Below the pieces are notes generated by a model. It made no database searches and had not been told where the DNA came from. It saw only the letters and a program-made list of their open reading frames with translations. A DNA stretch of 64,000 bases from NCBI GenBank assembly GCA_964411985.1, contig CAYPNF010000038.1, positions 21,597 through 85,596 of the forward strand, read 5' to 3'. A program made the position numbers and the translations under genes. Of this stretch, positions 54,005-62,500 are shown piece by piece (the stretch's first letter is position 1; each line of letters begins with the position of its first letter). The stretch is from CAYPNF01 sp964411985. GTDB lineage: Bacteria > Verrucomicrobiota > Verrucomicrobiia > Limisphaerales > J093.

Positions 54005-54046
54005 GCAGGCTGGGCAGCCTGCGAAACGGCAGACTTGGCAGTCCGC
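54005..54046. repeat. REP-like pair of short palindromes
   Basis: Two hairpins 6 bases apart: GCAGGCT-GGGC-AGCCTGC (perfect 7-bp stem) and GCAGACT-TGGC-AGTCCGC (one G-T pair). They share the GCAG...CTGC/CCGC outline. This paired layout resembles REP-type elements. It lies 18 bases past the end of the large secreted gene, so it could also act as a transcription stop for it. Confidence 0.5.
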
Positions 54047-54064
54047 GGCACGGGGAAGGGGAGG

Positions 54065-56893
54065 TTACCAGCGCAGGCGGTAGAAGCGGCTTGGGGTATC
54101 CTGGAACATGGCCAGCTGTAGTGTGTAGGAGGGGATCGCGGGGGTGTTGGTCTCGATGGTCTCCCAGTGGGCGAGGTCGTTTGAATATTCCAGCACGTGG
54201 GCAAACTCAAGTGGCGTTTCGATGGCAAGCTGGAGCTGTTGGTCGGCATGGATCCGCGCTGAGGCGAAACGGGGGCCAGGCTCGATTTGTACGACGATGG
54301 TGGCTCCCGCGGGAATGGTGACCGCCCATCCTCCGTTGGTGGGGGTCAAAGAGGTGTTGGAGAGAAGCTCGGTGACCTTCCCGGCGGAGAGTTTGTCCGC
54401 CAGTGGGGCAGTAAGGCGCAGGATGCCTGATTGGGTGGTGGTAGCCGTGTTCAACAGCGTGAGATAGACGGACCCATCGGAGCCCGATCCAAACCTTTCG
54501 ATCAGGAGTTTGGCATTGTCGCATCTGGCGCCCGTTATGGGCTGCCATCCAGCCTCCGCCACCCGCTTGATCAAGGGTAGGTACTTTTTGAACAGGGGTC
54601 GGTCACGGTTATACCAAGCGGGGTTCTGCCAATAGGGATTCTCTGACGCATTGTGGCTGAACATGGAAGGGAACAGCCCGTAGAAGAGGCTCTGCTGGAA
54701 GTAACGCTCGACGAAATTCGTGTTGAATTTGTTGTAATCGGTGTTCATCAGGAGCAGGTACGGCTTCTGTCCCGAGAGGGTGCGCCAGAGGCAGAGTTGG
54801 CTGTGGGATACGGACTGGTAGTTGGTCCCCGAAAGCCAATCGGTTTCTGTACCCATGACGTCGAGCCAGGGGCAAAGGAAGCTGAAGCGATAGGGAACGC
54901 TGTTGGCAAACATGAGCTTGCCCAGATCGTGAATGTCCTTGCTCAACCAGCGTGTGAATTCGTACACGGCCAGCGCCTTGTGCAAGGCCGGCTGATGGGT
55001 ATCCGTGCTGAAGGTGAGCGGGACCGTGGTGTAGCGGAAATGATCGCGGCGGAAGTTGAGGTCAGCGGTGACGTAGGCCTCGAGCGAATCGAGGTACTCG
55101 CCGTCGAGCGTGGCTTTCGCGGCCGTTCCGTAGAGTTGGGTTTTGATGGAGTCGTTCCAATAGACCGTGGCGGCGTTGGGTTGGGCGGGCAGCAGAGGGT
55201 TTGGGTTCAAGCTCCAGACCGCGCCGTTGGCCCACGGTTCATTGCGAAAGAGCAGCTCCGGATGGCCGTTGGCATCGAACATAGCCGCCGTTTGGGAGAC
55301 GAGCGCCATCTGCTTTTGATTGCCGGCCGCGCCCGCCGCGTATTGGTCCCGCACACGCAGGGCTTCCGCTTCCGTGCGGGGAAGCTCTGGTGCCATGGAC
55401 ATCCACCAGGTGGTCGGCTCGGTGTAACGAAAGCTCAGGACGCCGTGGGCATCGTCCCAGGCCACGTTGTTGTTGCCTTCGTGATAGCGGAAGCCAAAAT
55501 CCTCCCAACCCTGGACCGTGCTGACGTCGGTGAAGGGCATCCAGATGCCCTGGTCTCGGGATCTGACCGCGAAGTGATCGGGGAAGATCTCCATGTACTT
55601 CTGCCATCCGGCGCGGAAACCCCAGGTGGGTTCGAAATGGAAGAGAACGAACCGGAACTTCGCCGCGCTGGGAAAGGAAGCGGATTCGGGCACCAGCCCA
55701 AAGTCCCAAGCCAGGAAGAACTGCCGAGTCCCGGCGTGATAGACGATTCGGTATTGGGCGGCCTGAGCCATGTCGAGGCCGAGGGCGACACCCGTGCGGT
55801 CATCGTGGAGCGTGGCGAGGGGGTACAGGGACAGGGTTCCGGTGGTGCCACTCTGGATCGACGTTGCGTTTATGAATTCACCGCGGCCGTCGACTTTGCG
55901 TTCCCGTTGGACGTCGTCGCCCCATAGCCAAGAAGTCGCGTCGAGGGGCAGAGCAAAGAGCAGCATGATAGAGCGATCCTTGCCGCGCGTGTCCGAGAGG
56001 GTACCCTCCAGGACGAGATGATTTGCGTTGGTCTGCACATGTGTCTCGATTTGCAGGCCAAGCTCGGAGCAGGCTCCTTGGTCGAAAGCGTAGACGTCCG
56101 AGTTGGCGGCCACGTCCCTCACCAGGAAACCTCCTGCAGAACCACTGGCGAGTTCCCGGCCGTCCACTTGCAGGGACACAACACGCTCCTTTGCCAAGGA
56201 TAGCGATAGGCCGTCGGCGGTGGAGTACTGCTGGGCCTGGCTGGCTGGTGGGTTGGTGGCGAGTGCCAACTCCATGGGGGTGCCTTGGAACACCACCGCG
56301 TTGCCCGAGGCGGAAACTTCGACCAGCGACACATCGTCGAACCAGACTTTCCCCGCATGACCGCGCACCAGGCAGTTGAGGGTGATGGATTTGACGGGCT
56401 TTTCCGGGAGGATCATGACTTCGCGTCGCTCCCAGTCATGGGTGCCGGTGCTGAAATTCGCCGTTTGGCCCCAAAGGGGTATTCCGTCCTGATAACTCAG
56501 GTCGGCATACAGGGAGTACCCACTATCCCGTCCTCCGGTGACCCCTTCCGCTTTGCTCCAACCACTCACGATCAACGGCGCCGTGGTGACCCGGTTGAGG
56601 GTTAACGTCTGGCTGGCACCGCGCCAACCGGTCTCATCCGCGGCATCACAGGCCAGTGCCTGCGAACCGTCTCGTCCCTCGCCCGTTGCCGCACGATATC
56701 CGTTCGGCGCAGTCTGCCAGGAAGAAAAGCTGGTTCCCACTCGGGTCTCGAAGGCTGGGTTCTTGAGCAGGTTCGCTCCTGCACCTGAGGTGGTGACGAC
56801 TCGCAGCACTGGTTCGGTTGCCAGGCCGCCCGACGTGCCAGAGAGCATAGCCATTGCCAACAGCGCGTAGGAAAGGGGATTGGGCAGTTTCAT
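54065..56893 (-). CDS. Large secreted protein with N-terminal CBM-like domain
   Basis: 942 residues with a signal peptide (SYALLAMAMLSGTSGGLA). The first ~190 residues have a jelly-roll carbohydrate-binding-like outline (NLLKNPAFETRVGTSFSSWQ, then VRGHAGKVWFDDVSLVEV), typical of CBM4/CBM9-related modules. The central ~600 residues are rich in aromatic residues (WLWGDDVQRERK, YHEGNNNVAWDD, SFRYTEPTTWWMSM) and look like a glycoside-hydrolase-type catalytic domain, but I cannot assign a family. The last ~60 residues (VLEYSNDLAHWETIETN to SRFYRLRW) are the FYRL-type module shared with two other secreted proteins. Confidence 0.8.
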   Translation of the reverse strand: MKLPNPLSYALLAMAMLSGTSGGLATEPVLRVVTTSGAGANLLKNPAFETRVGTSFSSWQTAPNGYRAATGEGRDGSQALACDAADETGWRGASQTLTLNRVTTAPLIVSGWSKAEGVTGGRDSGYSLYADLSYQDGIPLWGQTANFSTGTHDWERREVMILPEKPVKSITLNCLVRGHAGKVWFDDVSLVEVSASGNAVVFQGTPMELALATNPPASQAQQYSTADGLSLSLAKERVVSLQVDGRELASGSAGGFLVRDVAANSDVYAFDQGACSELGLQIETHVQTNANHLVLEGTLSDTRGKDRSIMLLFALPLDATSWLWGDDVQRERKVDGRGEFINATSIQSGTTGTLSLYPLATLHDDRTGVALGLDMAQAAQYRIVYHAGTRQFFLAWDFGLVPESASFPSAAKFRFVLFHFEPTWGFRAGWQKYMEIFPDHFAVRSRDQGIWMPFTDVSTVQGWEDFGFRYHEGNNNVAWDDAHGVLSFRYTEPTTWWMSMAPELPRTEAEALRVRDQYAAGAAGNQKQMALVSQTAAMFDANGHPELLFRNEPWANGAVWSLNPNPLLPAQPNAATVYWNDSIKTQLYGTAAKATLDGEYLDSLEAYVTADLNFRRDHFRYTTVPLTFSTDTHQPALHKALAVYEFTRWLSKDIHDLGKLMFANSVPYRFSFLCPWLDVMGTETDWLSGTNYQSVSHSQLCLWRTLSGQKPYLLLMNTDYNKFNTNFVERYFQQSLFYGLFPSMFSHNASENPYWQNPAWYNRDRPLFKKYLPLIKRVAEAGWQPITGARCDNAKLLIERFGSGSDGSVYLTLLNTATTTQSGILRLTAPLADKLSAGKVTELLSNTSLTPTNGGWAVTIPAGATIVVQIEPGPRFASARIHADQQLQLAIETPLEFAHVLEYSNDLAHWETIETNTPAIPSYTLQLAMFQDTPSRFYRLRW

Positions 56894-57105
56894 AGGGTTG
56901 GGTTGGTCGGATATGGCAAGGTACAGACTGGCTGCATGTCGCTTTACCACCGACTTGACCACAGACACCCCCTTTTTGAAAGGCGCAAGTAGATCTCTCC
57001 AACGCGACCGAGCGGTGGCCCCATGGACTCACCGCTCAGTACGGACACTTCGATCGAGGATTCAGGTCGAGATTTCGACGTGCCTTACCCCCATGCTGAG
57101 GGGCT

Positions 57106-57513
57106 CTACTTCTTTGTCACGCAGCAGGAGGTATTCTGCTTTTCACCCAGGCTGCAGGTGTGCATGGCCTCGGTGGCAGCCGCCTTGCCGTGGCCCTTGG
57201 TTACGGTGGTGTCGCTGCAACCGGGGCACTCGTGAAGCTGCACCTGATGGCGGACCTCTGGTTGCACGGCTTTGCCCGTCTTCTCCAGCACCGAAACCCA
57301 TGAGTCTTTGCACTTTGGGCACGACATGGATGTTGCGTCAGCCGGGGCCTGCTCCTTGGGGTTTTTCGCCTTCTGGTGAGAGGCCAACGCCAGTAGTTGA
57401 GTGCCGCCTTTGTTTTCCGCAAATCCGGAGGTCGGTAGCGCTACCAGGCTCGCGAAGGCCAAGAGGATAGCGGAGCGAGTTGCGAGATTTCGGAAGTTTA
57501 GGATCGTTGTCAT
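57106..57513 (-). CDS. Cys-rich exported protein, probably metal-related
   Basis: 135 residues with a signal peptide (LATRSAILLAFASLVALPTSGFA). The mature part has SCPKCKDSW and HECPGC, then HTC and SCC, so eight-odd residues could hold zinc or another metal (two CxxC pairs plus extra Cys/His). It is divergent from the CnrYXH-like module with a strong inverted repeat between them, which suggests shared control. Function unknown; metal binding is inferred from the cysteines. Confidence 0.75.
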   Translation of the reverse strand: MTTILNFRNLATRSAILLAFASLVALPTSGFAENKGGTQLLALASHQKAKNPKEQAPADATSMSCPKCKDSWVSVLEKTGKAVQPEVRHQVQLHECPGCSDTTVTKGHGKAAATEAMHTCSLGEKQNTSCCVTKK

Positions 57514-57592
57514 AAAGGGGTCGTTTTCTTTGCTTTTTGTCGGTTTCGGCAATCGACTTGAGTGCCTTCTGAGACCTCTTACCCCACCGCTC

Positions 57593-57639
57593 CCAAAATC
57601 CCTCATGGTTTTGCATAAGAAAAATCTGAGGGATTTTGG
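57593..57639. promoter_or_regulatory. 13-bp perfect inverted repeat between divergent genes
   Basis: Arms CCAAAATCCCTCA (57593-57605) and TGAGGGATTTTGG (57627-57639) are exact inverse copies, separated by 21 bases. They lie in the 183-base gap between the Cys-rich protein and the CnrYXH-like module. A TATACT -10-like box follows at 57651. It is a good operator candidate, or a hairpin in a leader RNA. Confidence 0.55.
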
Positions 57640-57696
57640 TGGTTTCGGGGTATACTTTATGGGTGCGCGTGGAAACGATGACGAACGAATGAGCCG

Positions 57697-58011
57697 ATGA
57701 AGAACGAGAACCAGAGTGAGAACGAAAGTGCCCTGCGCACCTTGCTAGGACGTGCGAGGCCTGCCCCCGCTCTTCCCCCACGTTTTCAGGAAGGGGTATG
57801 GAGGCGGATAGCGAAAACCGAGGCTCCCGTCGAACTAGGATGGCTCGATCGGCTGCTCGTGACTTTCATGCGGCCGCGGTTGGCGCTGGTTGGCCTTGCC
57901 GCCATGCTGTTGTTGAGCACCGTAGCTGGTCTGATGGACGGTACCGCCTCGGCCCGGCAAACTGCCCAGGCTCGTTACCTGTCTGCGGTCGCCCCGAACA
58001 CCGTTCGTTGA
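57697..58011 (+). CDS. Small membrane protein, CnrY/NccY-like anti-sigma candidate
   Basis: 104 residues. A soluble N-terminal part (ALRTLLGRARPAPALPPRFQEGVWRRIAK) is followed by one transmembrane helix (PRLALVGLAAMLLLSTVAGLMDG, about 58-80) and a short periplasmic tail. It is the first gene of a sigma operon whose second gene is a CnrX-like sensor, the order of CnrY-CnrX-CnrH in Cupriavidus. Sequence similarity to CnrY is too low to see by eye, so the role rests on order and topology. Confidence 0.65.
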   Translation: MKNENQSENESALRTLLGRARPAPALPPRFQEGVWRRIAKTEAPVELGWLDRLLVTFMRPRLALVGLAAMLLLSTVAGLMDGTASARQTAQARYLSAVAPNTVR

Positions 58012-58017
58012 GACGAG

Positions 58018-58512
58018 ATGAACCGAGCTCTGTTCAAATCGCTTGTTCTGATCCTTGCCAGCTTGGCCCTCTGTTTTGGGGCCTACCATACGGCCGGGCG
58101 TATCTGCGCCGTGCACATATCGCATACGGCTGATGAACTAGACTGGCTTCGGATGGAGTTCCGCCTGAGCGAGGCCGAGCTTTCCCGCATTCGGCAACTG
58201 CATCAAGGCTACCTTCCTCAGTGTCAGCGGTTTTGTGAAAGCATCGCTGTCAAGAAGGGCGAGTTGCAGGATGCGCTAGCGGTCAGCGCGGATCTCTCCG
58301 CCACAGCGGAGGCCAAACTTCGAGAGATTGGCGCGCTCCGGGCAGAATGCCAGGCGGCTATGCTGCGACATTTTGTCGAGGTGAGCCGAGTGATGCCTGC
58401 GGAGCAGGGCAAACGTTATCTGGCAGAAATGCAAAGGCTTACGTTAGGTTCGCACGAGCAGATCGAGCGACAGATGCCTGGTCCTTCCTCCACCGCGCAT
58501 GAGCACCACTGA
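58018..58512 (+). CDS. Periplasmic metal-sensor-like protein (CnrX/NccX/ZraP type)
   Basis: 164 residues. An N-terminal membrane anchor (about 5-24) is followed by a helical hairpin domain. It resembles CnrX in layout: short His-containing segment (H33, H36), a long helix, and an AMLRHFVEVSRVMPAEQ segment in which H118 aligns with the metal-binding His119 of CnrX; the following Met123 ligand is replaced by Val. Two cysteines (C69, C73) and C111 are extra. It should sense a periplasmic metal or other stress and relay it to the sigma factor via the preceding membrane protein. Confidence 0.72.
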   Translation: MNRALFKSLVLILASLALCFGAYHTAGRICAVHISHTADELDWLRMEFRLSEAELSRIRQLHQGYLPQCQRFCESIAVKKGELQDALAVSADLSATAEAKLREIGALRAECQAAMLRHFVEVSRVMPAEQGKRYLAEMQRLTLGSHEQIERQMPGPSSTAHEHH

Positions 58513-59083
58513 GAGCGATGCTCTAGACGCTTCGGATATGGAGCAGTTGGTGGCAGGGCAAGACGCCGCCCTCGACCGCTTGATGGCTCGGCATGCTACG
58601 CCAGTTTTCCACTTTCTCTGCCGGATGCTCGGGAACGAAGATGATGCCAACGATTTGGCGCAAGAGACCTTCGTTCGCGTGTTTCGGGCTGCGACCAGCT
58701 ACCGTGCTTCCCAGAGGTTCAGCACCTGGCTCTATACGATTGCTGCCAACCTCGCCCGCAATCATATCCGATGGCGATCCCGTCATCCCAACGTTTCCTT
58801 GGATGCCGAATTGGACGCTTCCGAACAGCCCTTGGGAGATTCCCTGCCAGCTACCACCGTTTCGCCCAGTCGGGCAGCGGAAGGAGCAGAGTGCGTCGCC
58901 GGCGTTCGCGCCGCGGTTCAGAGTCTGCCGCAAGACATGCGTGAGGCCATCGTCCTCTGTGAATGGGAGGATAAACCAGTGGTGGAGGCGGCACTGATCC
59001 TGGGGACTACGCCAAAAGCGGTGGAATCCCGACTCTACCGTGCCCGCCAACTGCTGCGGGAACGACTACGGAAGTGGTTGTGA
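58499..59083 (+). CDS. ECF RNA polymerase sigma factor, CnrH-like position
   Basis: 194 residues. Region 2 (MLGNEDDANDLAQETFVRVFRAATSYRASQRFSTWLYTIAANLARNH) and region 4 (QDMREAIVLCEWEDKPVVEAALILGTTPKAVESRLYRARQLLRERL). It overlaps the sensor gene by 14 bases, so translation is coupled. With the two preceding genes it forms a Y-X-H type regulatory operon. The target is not clear, but the divergent Cys-rich protein is a candidate. Confidence 0.9.
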   Translation: MSTTESDALDASDMEQLVAGQDAALDRLMARHATPVFHFLCRMLGNEDDANDLAQETFVRVFRAATSYRASQRFSTWLYTIAANLARNHIRWRSRHPNVSLDAELDASEQPLGDSLPATTVSPSRAAEGAECVAGVRAAVQSLPQDMREAIVLCEWEDKPVVEAALILGTTPKAVESRLYRARQLLRERLRKWL

Positions 59084-59130
59084 GGATCGTGCGGTTTGTG
59101 GCATTGCTCTGATCCAGAGCCTGTCACTAG

Positions 59131-59430
59131 CAGAACGCGCCGCTCGTGAGGTGACGCCTGCCATGTGACTATCCGATTGCGCTCCAGCGTCTTGGAGATG
59201 CGGTGAGGAGCGAAGCGAAGTACCGCTTTTTCCCTCTTTGCGTGGGACGAGGAGGAGAACGAGGACGAGGAGGAGGACGACCTGAGGGCGCGCGCACTCC
59301 AAAACCTGTCGGAGTCTCGGAGATCCTTTCGCAACGGCTGAGCTTCTGAAGCGCGGTAGATCCCCGCCGCCAAACTCCCCCTCCCGACAGTATCAAACCT
59401 TCGTCGCAGCCTTAATCGAGGACTTAATCG
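59131..59430 (+). repeat. ~300-bp dispersed repeat, copy A
   Basis: Aligns along its length with copy B (63692-64000) in the same orientation, with scattered differences and a few indels. Identical blocks include a 27-base run starting at 59281 and a 22-base run starting at 59366. It contains a GA-rich tract (59246-59280). It fills most of the 436-base gap between the ECF sigma gene and the large Ig/FG-GAP gene; no protein gene is supported there. Confidence 0.85.
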
Positions 59431-59519
59431 AAGCCTCCCCCCCTAAAGAAAGTACAAAATACCCAAAAAAATCTTCCCTCCGCCGGTAACAACCCGAAAC
59501 AGCCTCCGTATCCCTCTCT

Positions 59520-62500
59520 ATGAAAGCACCTATTATGCGCAACGAAGACTGCCTGAAACCCAAGAGCAATCAATCTATGCAATACCCACAAAAGACGAGA
59601 CCTCCCCACCTCCACTGGGCCCTTCTCTCCGCCTGCCTCGCCCTGAGCCCCCTTGCCCTGGCCGAGGATCCCTTAATCACCGTCCAACCCACCAACCAGA
59701 CCGCAAGTCTGGGCGCCGCCCTACAATTCCGTGTCACCGTCGGCTCGACGAATAGCGTCGTTACCCGACAATGGCAGCACACCGCCGTCAACCTCCCTGA
59801 GGGCTTCACCAACCTCCCGGGTGCCACGAGCGTCATTCTCCGCTTAACCAACGTCGTCGCCGGGCACGCTGGCGATTACCGATTCGTTGCGTCCAACGCC
59901 ACCGGCAACTGGGTCACGAGCCAGGTGGCCAGGCTCGACGTGGATCTCGTCTTCAACAAAATCACGCAAAGTCCGATCGTTACGGACGACCTCGACGGCT
60001 GGTCTGCGGCCTGGGGGGATTACAACGGAGACGGCTACTTGGACGTCGCTGTTGCCGGGGGATATTGGATGACCGCGAGCGAGTCGACCACGGCACTGTA
60101 CACGAACCGCCACGATGGCACCTTCGCCCGGGCGGCGAACAGCCCGTTCACCACGGCCAGCCCCAACAGAATCGTCAACTGGGCAGACGCCAACAACGAT
60201 GGGCGTCTGGACCTGTGGGCCGGGAGTTTCGAGAACAAGACCCCGAACTATTACACCAACCAGGGCAACGGGAGGTTCGCCCGGATCGCGGTGACCACAA
60301 ACTGGATCGAGAACGGGGTTGCGGTTCGCGGCGGGGTGCAGGCCTGGGCGGATTACGACGGCGACGGTCTGGTGGATCTGGTCGTGGCCTCTGTCGGGGA
60401 CCGCCCGGAAACCATCTGGCCGATCAGCCTTTTGCACAACAGCGGCAACGGTCGCTTTTCTGTCGACACCAACAGCCCGCTCTACCAGGTGAGCAAGTCC
60501 TCTGTTTCGGCCAGTTGGGTGGACATCGACGGCGATGGGGATCTTGATCTCATCTGTCTGGGTGGATCACCCAAAGCCTTCCGGAACCATGGCGGCACCA
60601 TGATCCCCATGTCCGAGGCGGAACTTCCCATCCTGAGTGGCGCAAGGATGGACGCCTGGGCCGACTTCGACAATGACGGCAACCTGGATCTCCTTGGTAT
60701 CGCATGGGGTACCAGCCCTCAACTCTGGCGGAACGACGGCAAAGGTGGCTGGACGTTGTTGACGGGACCAGGGTACGAGGCTTGGAAAGACGTCTGGGCC
60801 GTCCACGCAGCCTGGGGCGATTACGACAACGACGGGGACCTGGACCTCTTCCTGACCTGCGGAGAATACGGCTCTACCAGGCGGAATCATCTCTTCCGCA
60901 ACGACAGTTCCGCTGGATTCGTGGAAGTGCTCAGTGGCAGCCCGGTCGTCGATATCGCAGCATCCACTGGCGGGTGCTGGGTGGACTACGACAACGATGG
61001 GGCTCTCGACCTGTTCGTCGTGAACGGCGAGAATGGCAGCCTTACGTCAAGAAACGACTTCCTCTATCATAACAACGGCAACACGAACCACTGGCTGGAA
61101 ATCAAACTCACCGGGCGAGTCTCGAACCGCTCGGCCATCGGTGCGAAGGTGCGGGTCAAGGCGCTTATTGGAGGAAAAGAGGTTTGGCAGCTCCGCCTCA
61201 TCACCGCCCAGGCCTGGTCGCAGGAACTCGTCGCTCACTTCGGCCTCGGGAACGCTGACCAGGCGGAGGTCGTTCGGATCGAATGGCCCTCCGGCATCGT
61301 GCAGGAAGTGTCCGCTGTAGCCCCTAACCAGATCCTTACGCTGGAGGAAGAGATGCTCTTGGTCACGTCCTCGGTCTCGGAAGTGAAACCCGGCACGGTG
61401 GAGGTGCCGAAGGGCGGCGCAGTCACTCTGGGCGTCTCTACCAACCCGCCAAATGCCGCCTACCAATGGCAATTCAATGGGCAGGACATTCCCGGAGCCA
61501 CAGCCGCTACCCATCTCATTCCATCGCTCTCGGTAGCCGATCTCGGCCGCTATTCCCTGCGGGTCACGACCACCGATCTGGGGGTGGTAGCTCGTCCGGT
61601 TTCGGTGGTGATGCAGGGGCAACCCTTGCTGTTGGGACTGCGTGCCAAAACTCCCACCTCCGTGAGCCTGGGAGCATCGGTGGTCCTGCACGCGGACGTC
61701 ACGGGTGGAGCGCCGCTCACACTCCGATGGCAGCAGAACGGTGTGGACATCCCGGCAACGCTCAACCCCACGGCCACCACTCCGGAGTTACGTATCGACA
61801 GCGCGACCCTGGCGGATTCCGGCGATTACCGACTCGTGGTCAGCAACGCCGTGGATGCCCTGGTCAGCGGCGTGCTATCAGTTCGCGTGGATCCCACTTT
61901 CCTTAGGATCAACGAGGGACCAGGGGGGTCCGACAGCGCGGGGTCTATGATGGCTACTTGGGCCGACTACGACGGAGACAGTTACCCTGACGTCATGATC
62001 GCCAACGCGAGCTGGGATTCTTCCTCTAGGAACGTTCTCTGGCGCAACAACAAAGACGGTACGTTCACCAAAATCTTGACCGGCCGACCGGTTCTCGATG
62101 CAGGCGCGTGGTGGGCACCTTTCTGGATCGATTATGACAACGATGGGGACCCGGATCTCCACGTTGTCAGCGCTTTAGCCGGCCGTGATCGGTTTTACCG
62201 CAACGACGGCAACGGGGTCTTTACCCCGGCCACTCCTGAGTTCCTGAAGATCGGGGCTGGCATTGTGGTGTGGACTGACCTGGGCGGCGACGGATGGTTG
62301 GATGTGTTGCTGCAGTTCATGCCGGGGAACCAACCGCTGACGCTGTTTCGAGGGTTTCCCGGAGGCTCGTTTGGATCTGTGGACGCGGGGTCGATCACTA
62401 GATTCCCGGGGGGAGCAATGCCTATCGACTACGACAACGACGGGTGGGAGGACCTGCTGGTCATGGACTTCTTGACAGTCGGCGGTAAGGCTAGCCTTCA

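Noticed and set aside
57651..57656. TATACT as the confirmed -10 of the CnrYXH-like operon
   Set aside because: No convincing -35 at the right spacing and no ECF-type promoter pair; kept only as a hint.
59084..59519. Ser-rich or Glu-rich reading frames in the ~300-bp repeat
   Set aside because: They come from the GA-rich tract and have no domain; both copies differ in frame.
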